Assembly (NCBI GenBank): GCA_028023455.1
Contig: JAQFVV010006311.1
Location: forward strand, 1,052,001-1,116,000
Direction: 5' to 3'
DNA length: 64,000 bases
Source: Epiperipatus broadwayi
Lineage: Eukaryota > Onychophora > Udeonychophora > Euonychophora > Peripatidae
Position numbers and translations under genes: made by a program. The number at the start of each line of letters is the position of its first letter. Position 1 is the first letter of the stretch. Below are positions 36,481-49,668 of this stretch, piece after piece. Below the pieces are notes generated by a model. The model was given only the letters and a program-made list of their open reading frames with translations. It was not told where the DNA came from and searched no databases.

Positions 36481-39400
36481 AGAATATGACAATATTCCAG
36501 GTCAATATTTATTATTCAGTCATAATACTTTGTTTCCTAATTATCTTACCTGCTTTGAGTAGTGATACATTCAACTGCACTTTTTCGTATATAAATAATT
36601 TTATTTCACATATTAAAACAGGCAAAACTCACTATACATATTGCCACACAATGCAAGCCAGAGTAATCAATTGATGCCAGAAGGCTTGTGCATATAGAGT
36701 TTTGCTGGTTTAATAACAGTTATAAGCAAGCATAGGAAATTGTGATCGTGTGATGTTTATTTCACATATTAATATAGCAATGCAAAGATTGTATTAATAA
36801 ACAAAAATGTTCAAATTCAAATTTTCAAAATAAGAGATTTACCATTTAGTGTTTTCAAATTATATCTAATAATGCATCTAAATAAACCTTAATACATTTT
36901 ATATATATCTGTGTCTGACATATTTACAATTTCTTTTGTTAATAACAGTCCATTTTATATTTATTATAATTTATTGCACTTATACATATGACGATTATGT
37001 AATATCATTAATTTTCCATCCATTACATCTCTAAATTGATTATTTTATTTTTTTCAATTTAATTCCTCATGGAAAAGAAAAAAACAAAATAATGTAATTA
37101 TTCAGCTACCAATTCTTACTTCATTTTCTTATTTTCAAGATATTAAGCTTCTTTTTTCTGTAGTCTTGTAATATTTATTCTAAATTCTATTGGAATATAT
37201 ATATATATTCATCTGATATTTACTATATGTATCTTTGGAATTTCAATTATTGCTTTTATATATGATTTTGTCTTATTAAAGGATATTAGATTTTCAGCAC
37301 TTAAAATCTACTCTCAGCTATTTAATTATGTTCTTTACAAATTTTTATTTTATTACTGAAATTTGTGTCAGCATATACTTTTAATATACTAAAAATTGGA
37401 TTACAATAAAGATTAGTTTTTATTGGTTTTGTAATTTTTGTATATATTAAACAAATTTATGAGTTTTTGCAAATTCGTTCTATTGATTACATTACTAAAG
37501 GGTACTTCTACATAAAAATCTGATTAAGTTCTTTATTATGCGTATATATCTAATTTCATGTTTAAATTTTCACTAATTACTAATCCTACTGGTTTCTAAG
37601 AAATTCCTGAAGTTGTAATGATATATTTTTACAAAAAAATTTATCAATCTTAAAAATCTGTAATTAATTTTTAATTTGTTACATATATACTAGCAAATTT
37701 TTATTTAATTAAATATAATTAATTATACCAATTAATTACGTAAGGTGATTTTTGACTGTAGAAAACATAAATGTTTTTGCCCTGCATAGTTTTAGCTGCA
37801 TGTACAAATATTTTGTATTTTAATTAAAAATTAATTAATACTTGATTTATATTTTAAATTTTGCATACATATAAAAAAATATGCAAATTCTTATCTTCTT
37901 GATATGAATTTTCAAAAATGAAAAAAAAAAACGGGCATACAAATAATCATATTTATATGAATATTTTAAAAATAAATTTATAAAATGCATACATGTTTTC
38001 TTTATATGAATATTCCACAATTGAATTAACAGTAAAAGACACCGATCTGCGGTATTTTTTTATATATTTCAAAAATAGATAAAAAAAGTAAACATTTTTT
38101 TAATGAACAGTTTTAAAAATAAATAAAAAGAAACATATACAAAAACATTTTATTTAATGTGCTGTAGCTTATTACTAATGAGGTGTTTATATATATCCAA
38201 TTATGAAGAAATATTTTTTTGTGTGTATCTGTTTATAGTAAAAAACTGCTTTTTAAATATATGGTATTATTATTTATTAATTCAAAATTTTTTTTTCATA
38301 ATTTATTTAACTCTTTCTAATCATATTTGCCTAATTTTGTTAGATTTATATCAGTTCATTGTTATGCTTTTTATGCATATATCTAGTTACATCAGTGTTA
38401 AAATTTTTCCAAATGTCTTCTCTAATAATTAATTCATTCTTAACTGAGATTTTTTTTTAATGTTTCAATATTCTTTCAATAATCATAATAATTAAGATTA
38501 ATTTTATCACTGCCTTTTATCTATACTTATTTGCTTGTCCAATAAATTTATTGATATTTATCTTTCAATAATCCATTTCATTCTTGGCTTAATTGATTTT
38601 ATTTTTTTAAATAATATTTGCTATTAGATGATTAAGTTATGACCTGAATTTATATCAGTTCCAAGAGATGCACACACATTCTTAATTCTATTTCTAAACT
38701 TACTTTAAACTAATACATAATCCAATCAAAATATATTTTTAAGCCCTGGATTTTCCTATATATAAATTTTCTTCTTGTCATTCTTAAACTAAATAAATAT
38801 TATTTTCTTTATAAAAATATATCAAACTTTCATCATTTCAATTCTTATTAAAAATCTATTAGTTTATTAGTTCTTTTCAATATTTTATATCTAAGTTTCT
38901 TATTTTATCATCATTCCAATCAGTAGGTGATATAGACCACAAGTTTACTTAGAACAATTTTCTGCCTAACCATCAATAATCACAACAAAGATACTTATAT
39001 AACAAATAATAATAAATGCTTCATCACTTAAAAAAACATGTGAGATTTAAGCACTAAAAGTGACAGTGAACTTTAATCTTTAATATTTATTACATTATGT
39101 TTGCTACTTCCTTCACAAAAATAACACACATAATCTATATTTTCTATCTCATAATTTCTCCAAATTATATAACAAAATTTTACAATATTTAGTCTTTTTC
39201 CTTTTAATCACTAATATATTTTCCAGTTTATTCGCCCTTTTAGTATTTTAAGTATTTATTTTATAATATGTCCACTTAATTTTAATGCTGAGATTATGTA
39301 TTAGTAATGAGCCTAATGTGTCCAATTTTGAAAATTAACACATCTATTGAAAGAGTTTACCACTTTGTTTTTTTAACAAACCATTTTCCTACATATAATT

Positions 39401-39959
39401 CTTTAATCTGTCTACAAATAATTTTACTAACTAATATATATATTATATCTTTAACCTTTAAAGATTTTAAATATTTAATAATATTTTTATTCATAGTACT
39501 AAAAAAAATTTAAATAATATATTTACTAAAAAATAACTTTAAATTTTATCATCTATAATCATGTAATTTATATATATGTACTGCCAAGGGAATAAATTAA
39601 AATAGGTTTCGACGGGGAGGGGTGATTTCTATATGCATAAAAAGAAAGATTTTTTTATAATAGCAATGTATAAAATGGTAAATAATAAGTAGTAAAGTTA
39701 TTAATAATCAATAGCAAAAAAAAACAAAAACAAATACAAGTAATGGAAATGAATTACTATGTATATTAGTTAATCTCCACCAATAACGTTAAACTTAAAA
39801 TGCATTAATTTAATTACTTTAATATATTATTCTTAAAAATTTCAATTATGAGAAGGTTTAACAGTGGAACCATATGCTTTTATAGTAATAACTAAAACTG
39901 CACATTTCCACAAATCTGAATTTAAATCTTAATACTAATTTAAATACCTATATTGGCAA
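36481..39959. other. Non-coding
   Basis: AT-rich, with several ATATAT runs. No recognisable coding sequence; the open frames are hydrophobic chance products. Confidence 0.5.
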
Positions 39960-40830
39960 TATGATGAGATGACGAAATGAGATGCACTGTGATTTCTCCT
40001 TTATCGGAGTCAGGAATCTCTCAGCTACCATGCCAAGAAAAACTTACCATTTTACCTTCCCTTTCTCTCCACCCTAAGTTTTTCCCATATTCTTTTCTAT
40101 CCTGCTCCATTCCATTTCCACAGCATAATCTTTGTCAACTCCATGCCTTTATATCTAAATCCCCTTATCTTTTTCCAAACCCAACATAAAAACCAAAAAC
40201 TAATCTTCTATATAATCTCTTTGTGTATATTTATTTTCCCACAACTTCATTATTTGTGTCCTTTCTACTTGGGAACATTTATATTCAATTAACAGATGCC
40301 TAATATTTTCTATGCCTTACTTGCATAACTTGCAGACTAAATCATCCACTTTTTCCATTTATCATATTCCCTTGTTGCTAAACATCCAGTTTAAGCAATA
40401 AACAGCAAACCACTTTCCTTGCTATTATCATAAATTAACTTACACCTAATACTCTGTTTACTTCTATATATATTTAAACTCTTTATTTTCCATATTAATT
40501 CTCCATCTTTCCAACTCCCAATTCTTTATTAATGCATCTATTCTGCTATCCCATTCCTTACCATTAAACACTCAACAATTCTCCTAACACACTCATTCCA
40601 CCTTTTGTATAAGTATACTGACATAAATTCTTTATCCAAATGTTTTCCATACTGTATAACCTTTCTTACCCATCTTGTTGCCTGCCCTTTACTCATAATT
40701 CAATTAAATATTATTTTGGCTACTATCTTATTATCTATAAACTGCAATAATAGCTATCTTTTACTCTAGTCCTATCTATTGCAAATTTGAATAATCATTG
40801 TTTATTAAATAATATTGCAATTTTTTAATC
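39960..40830 (-). pseudogene. Decayed LINE 3' region with zinc knuckle
   Basis: The segment is pyrimidine-rich on the plus strand because the minus strand is a worn coding region. In order on the minus strand: KGQATRWVRKVIQYGKHLDK, KRWNECVRRIVECLM, CKLIYDNSKESGLLFIA, then TGCLATREYDKWKK, a cysteine-containing stretch, and ENIRHLLIEYKCSQVERTQI, the E-x-I-x-H-L-L-x-(E/D)-C knuckle near the C-terminus of many non-LTR elements. Frames change several times. The plus-strand frame at 39977-40189 is its antisense shadow. Clade not assigned. Confidence 0.6.
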
Positions 40831-43800
40831 TTTACTTTAGATCAATTTCTAGTTTTTATCTTTATCAATGAGAACTTAGGATTCAATGTTAGAACTAATG
40901 GAGTTATGCATATGATATTTATCTTTAACTCCATTTTTATTACCAAACAAAAGTCAGTATACTTTTTAATAGTAGTGGTTAATAAATAATACTGCCATTT
41001 GGTAAACATTCATTTTTCAAGTTTACAATAAATGCCATTAAAATAGAAAAAGAAATTATTATTTATTATAATAAGCTAAAAAAAATCAAATGACTTTGTA
41101 TAATCCTATATGTTTGGCTAACTAAATACAGAGCTATAATTGGTTTAGTAATAATAATTTACTTTAGTTACAACTTCAAATTTTTTTTTTTTTGCATAGA
41201 AAAAACTAGTCATAAACTACTCCTATATCTTTTAAAATAGAAGATTTTATGAATATGAAAATAAAAACTTCTTATGATCATTAGGGATTAATATCAATGT
41301 AGTTAAATTATTGAGTAAATATATATATCTTCTAATATATAATTCTATATCACCAGGCTTTAAAAACATTTAACCAGGCAACAAAAAATACTTCTGAATC
41401 TTACCAGTTTACACTTCATAGATATTTCTAAAATTATTTAAAAGAAGACAATTGTTACTTCACTTTATTAAACATTAAATTAAGCTACCAAATTTATAAA
41501 AATAAAAAAAAAGTAATTTCATGCATTTATATTTGAATATCTAAGTATTTCATGGTATTTTCATGAGTCACATGATTCAAGAAAAATAACAAGACTGCAT
41601 ATATTGATAAAAAATTGTTTTTATCATTTTATATTATTACATAAGGAAGAATTATTTTACATATGAAAACTATATGAGAAGTTTATAAATATGATATTTT
41701 CCATCTTTACCCAACAATTTAAATGTAATAAATAAAATTAGTATGAAAATAATTTTACTTTAAATTTTTTTAGGAGTTATCTTTTTTTTTTTTTTTTTTA
41801 AAAAGGATGTTATTTATTTTCATTTGAATAATTATCAAATCAAAAATACAAAAAAGTAATAGTACATGGAACAGAAAAAAAATTAAATTTTTATTAACAA
41901 ACAAATGAACTAAAATCTATTTATATAGTGAAGTAAAATGGTTATGTTAAGCATAATTCACTTTTTATCCCAAATATGTGGAAAATGAATTATACCAATA
42001 TTAAATCCAATAAAATTATGAATATATTAAAATTAATTCAATAATTCAAATCAAAAAAACCTGAATATTCATATCTATACAATGAAAATATTGATACCAC
42101 TCTCAGTAATGTATATGAAAAAAGTTTCACTGTTGTGGGCATACTAGCCTTGCATTGACAAATTTGTTTTAAGAGTGATGGTTATTCCTTTTTAATATAT
42201 ATATATGAGAAAATATATATATAGATTGTACCTATTGAAATTTGAAATGAATTTCAATATGTGATAAAATGTTAGTCGTAATTTTTTTTCTCTTCTTGTT
42301 TGATATTAATGGTGAATATATTAACCTGGACTATATTGGACTATGTTGCTATGACAACATAATATTGGAGAAAGAAATGTTTATTATTAATTGTAGAAAA
42401 ATTGTGAATTGACTTTATTTATTTTAAAAATGAATGTATAAATAATAAAGTTTATAGTATTAATGAAATTATTATTCTTTCTCTATTATATGTATTTTCA
42501 TTACTGCATTCACAATAGTAGGTTACAAAGAATTGTATAATTAAACAACTAATTCATTTTGTGTAATATTATAATTGAAAGATATGTGTAAAAATATACT
42601 TTAGTGTAGTATGGTGAGAATGTAATCTGAATTGTTTATTTTATATTGGAGTGAAAAAATCTTATTTGTATTTTAAAAACATAAATGTTTTTTTATAATA
42701 TTAATATCATCTATATTCATTATTATTGTTTACAATGCTTTTTTACAATCCACTATTATCAGTTCCAATTTTGGCAATGGAATAAGAAAGATAATGTTTG
42801 TTTTACATAATAATTGTGAAAATTTTCTATTATTTGTCATTATTTTATATAATAAAATTTTTATTTATGAAGTGCTCACTAGAATTGACTAAAGAGTTAA
42901 TACAAAATGTTGCTATGGTTTCTCTTACATCACTGAAAAAAGTTTATACATAGAACTAAACAGATTAAATGAGTTCTCTCTTATCTTGGCTTCAATAGAA
43001 GCATTCCTTCATGGAATTTCTTATTTATGAAAGTATATGACTATAAAAAATAGATAGAATAATAGTGTAAAAGCAATAATGTTCATCCATTTGCTTGACA
43101 TGATCATTAAATTTGTGAAAGGTGACAATTTATTGAAAATATGAAAATTAATTCTTAGCATTTTTAAAAACCATGAAATGTTTCTTTGATTTAAAAATGG
43201 ATATTATCTACTTTTCAATAATAAAATCTAAATGCTAGCAACAGAAAAATGTACACAAAGATTATATTCACCTGCTGATATAATTTTATGAATTTGATGG
43301 ATTAATTATACAAATGATAAAAATTGGTTTAATTTCCATAGCATCATCATGGATAAAACTAGTGTCTGTTCCCTTGTAATGTTTTATGAATTAATTATTT
43401 GCTAAATGAAAAGATATCTACATTGCATTGTCATGGATATAAATTAGTATTTACGCATTTATGACATTATATAGATCAAATATCTGCTGCATTAAATATA
43501 ATTTAAACAGATAATAAATATCAGAATTAATAAAATGTACTTCAAATCTAATAGCTTTTTGTGGTATTTTGACTTTTTTTGGAATAACAAAATATAGTCA
43601 GATTGTGGTTTAAAAATGGACATTAGAACAATGATACTATTTTGGAAGTGCAATATTTAAAGATTATTACTCAAATCATTTGCTTATATTTATCATTATT
43701 ATTGCTATATATTTTTTCTCTTCATTTAAGATGTATAGTATTTATTGATATATGTAATAGTATAATTTTAAGTTAAGAAGTGATCGATTTATATATATAT

Positions 43801-44799
43801 ATAAATATAAAAGCATTATGTCTTCCTAAGTTTGAATTTATATTTTGCAGCATAGTAATTATTTTATTTTAAAATATTCATTATTTTTTTTATTTATTGA
43901 TTATAAATTAATTTCAGATATATCACTTATATTAAAAGTTTCAAAGAATTATAATCATAATAAGTATTTATTTTATTTAATCTTTTAAATTTATATTAAC
44001 AAATAAGTAGATTCATTATATATTGATTAATTATATTCTTCTGTGAGGAATAAAAAAATATATATATCTTGAAATCTCTTTATTTTGAAAAGTATAAACA
44101 TTCTACAACATATCTGTATTATGCCAATAAACATCACATGACTACCTCCTCTTATGCTTGTGGCAATATATATAATGAGTTTTGCCTGTTTTAATATTTG
44201 TATTATGTAAACATATGTGTTTGTATTTGGTATCCAATAAAGAGAGATTGATTTGCAATCATCTATTTAATTTAAAAAGAATTCATGTCAATGGATCATT
44301 GTATATTTTAAATATTTATTTGTCATATATATATATATTTAATTTATATTCATTTGTTAATAAATTTTGAATTAATTTAAAACAAATAAACTTGCTTAGT
44401 TGTCATTAAGTCTTATAATGAAAATTTATTGGTTAATCATGTTTGGATGAAACAATATTCATTAATTGATTATACCACATAAATCATTAGAAGCAGTTAC
44501 AAAATAATTCAGAAATCAAAACATAAGATTGGTAAGAGAGCATAATTACATACCATTTTCTCTGCACTGAATTTAATATTTATTATCTGATTAGATTTTA
44601 TACAATAATAAATTGATTTGACATTTTTAAATATTTAGTAAGAAATTATAAGGTATGTAATTATTTTGTTAGTAACAATTAACAGTTATATTAAGATAGA
44701 AACTATATATGAATTAATTTGATGATTGATAAAGGTATTAATATAATAATCATTGAAGATGAGTAAAGGTAGTCACAATTAAATGATTGTGTATTTCAT
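40831..44799. other. Non-coding
   Basis: No gene or repeat of note; long poly-T near 41780-41800. Confidence 0.5.
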
Positions 44800-46200
44800 T
44801 TTAAATCATTATTCAGTTATAGAGCTGGTAATAGTAATATATTTTATTCTGTTATGAATTATAGTGATTTGCTTTAATTATATTTAACGTTTGTCAATGT
44901 GGATTCTAAATTCAGTTTAAATATTAAATTTTAATATTAATATTTGATTATATAAAGATTAACAATCTTTCATATACTTTTATAGTTATAGTCTAAAGTT
45001 TTAACAACCTAGCTTTATTAATCTGAAGAATAATTGTATATGATTTGTCTATTGTGTTTGAGTAAGCACCAAATAGAAATCTATCATTAATTTTATATAT
45101 TGTTATGATTGGATATTAAAAATCTTAAGATTATTTAATAGGATGGTTTTATTTTATAATATTTTAAGTTAGTGTAAGTGGAAAGATATTTTAGATTAAT
45201 TGACTTTGTATTATTATTAAGTATTTAATCTTATTACAATTGACTTAGTTAATAAAAATATATTAATATTAGTGGAATAGTATAACTGAATTATTTTTGA
45301 TTTTATTTAGTTGTAATTGGAAATCAATTATTGAGTTATTTATTTATTTAGATGTCACTGATATTTTAGATTTGTAGGGAATATTAAAATTATTATCTAA
45401 TCCATCCATGAATTATTTTATTTAAATATAAATAAAATAATGTTTGACTTTTGGTATGAGTTTGTATTATTAACAGTATTTTGACTTTTAAGGAATATTA
45501 AGGGTTGTCTGTCTAATTCCTTGTCATTATTTTTATTATATTACAATTGGATTTTATAATATGCATAGATTGTTATTTATAAGATAATGATATTTGGTTT
45601 TATAGCTTTATCTTTAATCTATTGCAAGTAATGCTCATATTTCAGGTAGTTTAAAATAATGATTTTGCTTGTTTTCTATTCATTCTAAATGCTATTTGAA
45701 TTCACAAGTTTACAACAAACATTATTATCATTGTTTTATTAAATTAAGTGTTAGATCATTATTCAATGATTGATATTAACTTTAGTTTATTATTTTCATT
45801 CTGTTACAAATGATATTATAATTCCCAGGCATTCTTAATTGGTTCATATTTCCATTTAGTTACAAATGGTGATCAATAATTATGCTATAACTTAAGATAA
45901 AGTATGGCCCATAATTTTATTCTGCTATAAATGGCATTTAATTTCTGAATACATTTTTATTCAGTTGCAAATGGTGACCAACAATTGGGCTACATTTTCA
46001 TTCAGATTATATTAAAGTTTTCATTTCCCATGGTCATTAGAGTTATTCAGTTACAAATAGCTTCCAAATCTGAGAGGCATTAAAAAAAGAGCATACTCCT
46101 TTTTTTATTCAGTTACAGGTGGAACCACAATTTACAATATGTTATTAAACCAGGACCATTCTTTCATGGTTCACATATTTATTCTGTTATATAATATATA
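44800..46200. repeat. Degenerate tandem array, unit about 60-75 bp
   Basis: The motif TTATTCAGTTACAAATGGT recurs with variation near 45795, 45853, 45919, 45959, 46035, 46106 and 46180, and more loosely upstream from about 44807. Segments between recurrences share GACCA/CAATT-like pieces. It is comparable in age and style to the array at 11090-11840, but with a different motif. Confidence 0.55.
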
Positions 46201-49200
46201 TATATAGCATTCAACATTCGAGATGTAAAAAAAAGATTTTAGCTAATTTTGTTTTGTAATTAGTCAAATTCATATTAGAAGTTTGGTAAGTTGGCAAAAA
46301 GAATTTTCTTAAAATTGTTAATATGAGATTTTTAATCTGAATTCACAATTCAAACTATGAATTAATAATAAACTTTCTAAAGTATGCTTTATTTCCCTGA
46401 TAAATATATTAAAAATTATAATATACAAATATCACAGTAAGTATAATTTTAATATATATATATATGAAGATTCAAATTTAAATTATGCACTAGTTTGTAA
46501 CCCTTTTTACAACAATTTTCTTATCTTTTACCTTATATTTCTTTTAAAAGATCAAAACATTTTTATGGTTTTATTGATCTACTGAAAAATTGATTGTCAA
46601 TTTAATAATCTTTAATTGAAAACTACTGCTAATTATTTCATATGGTGAAAACATCAAACTGAGTTAATATTAAAAAAAAAAATCAAATTTACATACTGAG
46701 GCCTAAAATAAAATTTGATTTAAAGTTTTTTTTTCTTTTAAATTCAATCTGTAAAATAAAAATTTTGTAATATAATAGGGAACTATTTTTCCTCTGTGTT
46801 ACAAAAACTTACAGCATCTTCTCATTGTATATTGACTGTTATAAATAAATATTTATCAGACTGCTTAGGTATTTATCATAAAAGAAATATTATAATTATT
46901 GTAATATAAAAAACACTTTGGAGCTTTAAAAATATTTATTTGAAAGAATAATGTATATTAAACAAAATATTAAACCACTATCTCAGCTTACTTTCAACAT
47001 GTGGACTGAGAATATTGATTTATTCAATTTTCTATTATATAGAGCCATATATTTATTGAAAAGGGTTAATAATAAATAAGAAGTCTGGTGATCTGTATTT
47101 ATCAGTAGTACTCAATATATATTCAAGTTTATGTTATCTAGCATTGGAATAAAATAAATAAAGTGAATTACTGCTCATAATACAAACATTTATTTAAAAC
47201 TCATGTTTTAATTATTAATAATCCAGAAATTAAAATATAAACTTTCTGTATAAAAAATAATTTTTCTTTAAAAAAACAAAACATTTTTGCTATCATGAAA
47301 AAAATAATCTTTGAATGATTATGACTTAGAATTAGAATAGACTAATATTTCATATGAGCAAAACAGCTGACAGTATAATAATTTATAAAATTGTTGCCTA
47401 CACGTTTTAGAAAACATAAATTATTCAATAAAAAATGTATTAGCAATTTTTTCTAACTAATTTTATCCATTAGTACATTTATTTCATTAAAAGTTGATTT
47501 GCTTAAATTTTCAGTTTTTGAAGTCTAACTGATGTGTGAATATATATTGTTTATTTATTCAAAACATTTTAGTTATAATTTACAAACCATTTCCTAAATC
47601 AATTATTTTTATAGTATTTCAAAATATAGTAGTAATGAGCTTGCATAATTGAACTGTCTTGTATAAATTAAGTATTGTCATGTGTTATTAATTAATCTCA
47701 ATTATTTGATTAGAATGACTCTTGTGCCAGTTAGTTGAGATAATTGATGTCTGCTGCATAACAAGATTTGTTGTTATGTAACTTGTTGATACACATATGT
47801 AGACACTTATATAATAAATCATAATATATTACTTAAAATTGGAATAATTTGATATTGATAAATACTGAGCAAAAACAATGAAAGCATACCGATGTTTATG
47901 GCCTGGGCCAACAGAAGAATAATGATTCAATCAGAGGAGGACATTTTCCTTTTTCAGACGACTGTATTTATGTTCCATGAGTATGTGTGTGTGATCAAAT
48001 AGAAGTTTTAAGTATATCAAAATATAATAGTAATGTAGAGTTAAAACTAGTTAAGACAAATTTTAAAATCTTTGTATATGCTGTTTTTAAACTATTTTTA
48101 CATTTTTATGTTTGTATTTATAATAAATAAAATATTTAAATACTTTATATAAGATTATGCAATACATGATTAAAATAATAATAAATATATTATTTAATTA
48201 AACTGCAGTACATATTATAATGAAATAAAATTTATATTCCTTTTTATACATGTAACCAAGGTTATTTGAATGCTTGTCAAATTATAAAAAATAAATACAA
48301 TAAATCTTGCTAATCAGATAAAGTGCAAATACAATAAAAGTTATTAGAATGTTTTTTTAACTCTTCAAATACTACTTTCTTACTGATTTCATTATGTATC
48401 ACAAATTAATATCTGTGAAATAATAAAGGACATTTTTGTAGTTTTGATTTTTGTCACAAAAATAAAAATACTAATAACTCATGGGCATTTAATGTGCATT
48501 AAATAAATATATAAAAAAAGACTTAAAATTAAAAATATCTAAGTTTATATATATCTTAAATATTGCTCAATTAAAAAAATCGAGTATTCATTCCGTTTGA
48601 AGTTTCATTTTGATTAAAAATATTTTTGATTTTATTTTAAATAATATAATAAAAATTTAAATAAATCACCTTTGATATGGGAGGGAAGGATTCAGAGGGA
48701 AAAACAAAGTTATTACTAATTTTGATTAATTTGGCAGTAAAATTATAATTTTTTTGACTTGCCATATAGAGTTCAGTCTAAAGTTTATTGTAATGCAACA
48801 AACTATCTTTTTTAAAAAATATATGTTTTATAATTGTTAAAAAAATAACAAATGTCAGTAATCATACTAGTTACTACAGTCAAAAACCAGCTAAATCATT
48901 TAATAGGGAAAGTAATATTTTAAAAGAAGATAAGTTTTAAAGAAAAAGATTTTGACGACTCAAATAATCAGAACAAAAACTGTTTTGCATTTTATTATTA
49001 ATTGATTATTTGGAAGAAGGGAATGGTAACATTTTAAAAAAAAATTAAATGTCATAATAGCGAAAGACATTTATGTGGTAAAAGAAAATCACATCTAAAC
49101 ATTTTAGGAGCCACATATAGTAGTTATATCTTAAATGATTAAACAAAGTTTCTTCTTTCTTTTTGTTTTGATTTTTATCAGCCAGAAATTGTTTGTAAAT

Positions 49201-49380
49201 AGATCAAATTACCTATGAGTAATTTCCCTTGATAATATAGTACTTAATTTAATAATCTAATCTAGAAAAAAAAACGCTTTTAAACTTAAGTTATACATTA
49301 TATATATCTAATTTTTTTAATTATATAAAATAATCAAATACAAAATGCATCTATTATTTGATATTAGATTATATAATATT
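46201..49380. other. Non-coding
   Basis: No gene or element recognised. Confidence 0.5.
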
Positions 49381-49432
49381 TATATAATGAGCATGTCAAT
49401 AGCTCTTAACAAACTTTTCAGAACATCCCTAT

Positions 49433-49471
49433 TGCCAGACCAGTTTCTAGCTCTGGCTTTTGTCAGTGAGG
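49433..49471 (-). ncRNA. Hammerhead-like motif, left arm of S copy B
   Basis: Minus strand: CCTCA, CTGACAA (complement of 49460-49466; core CUGANGA damaged at two positions), AGC-CAGA-GCT, GAAA (complement of 49444-49447), CTGGTC, then TGGCA. Stem III can be AC/GU and the cleavage triplet GUC is present. Core mutations make it inactive. Confidence 0.4.
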
Positions 49472-49577
49472 CACTAGGATATTCAAGCATTAGATCTAAA
49501 ATATTAAATCAAGCCCAGCACTTTATCTAATGTGTAACTATTAAGTATTTTAGATCTAATGCTTGAATATCCTAGTG

Positions 49578-49616
49578 CCTCACTGATGAAAGCCAAAGCT
49601 AGAAACTGATCTGGGG
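49578..49616 (+). ncRNA. Hammerhead-like motif, right arm of S copy B (core intact)
   Basis: CCTCA (49578-49582), CTGATGA (49583-49589), stem II AGC-CAAA-GCT, GAAA (49602-49605), CTGATC, then TGGGG (49612-49616), which closes stem I with CCTCA as 5 bp including one G-U. Both catalytic boxes are intact and U-C precedes stem I as required (NUH). Stem II is short (3 bp with an A/A at its base) and stem III minimal, so activity, if any, may need a dimer. Confidence 0.5.
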
Positions 49617-49668
49617 ATAGGGATGTTTTGAAAAGCTTGTTAAGAGCTATTGGCATGCTCATTATATA

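Larger units (their letters stand above)
49381..49668. mobile_element. Foldback element, family S copy B
   Basis: Two inverted arms of exactly 123 bp (49381-49503 and 49546-49668) flank a 42-nt loop. The ends read TATATAATGAGCATG and complement. The loop (CAAGCCCAGCACTTTATC) matches the inner arm of copy A, showing internal shortening. Each arm carries the hammerhead-like block, on opposite strands. The sequence after the right arm (ACAAGCTTATTAAATT, AAGTCACATAATATATGACTT) is shared with copies A and C, so the element continues to about 49725. Non-coding. Confidence 0.85.

Noticed and set aside
39977-40189. 70-codon plus-strand ORF (proline/serine-rich)
   Set aside because: It is the antisense of a decayed LINE on the minus strand.
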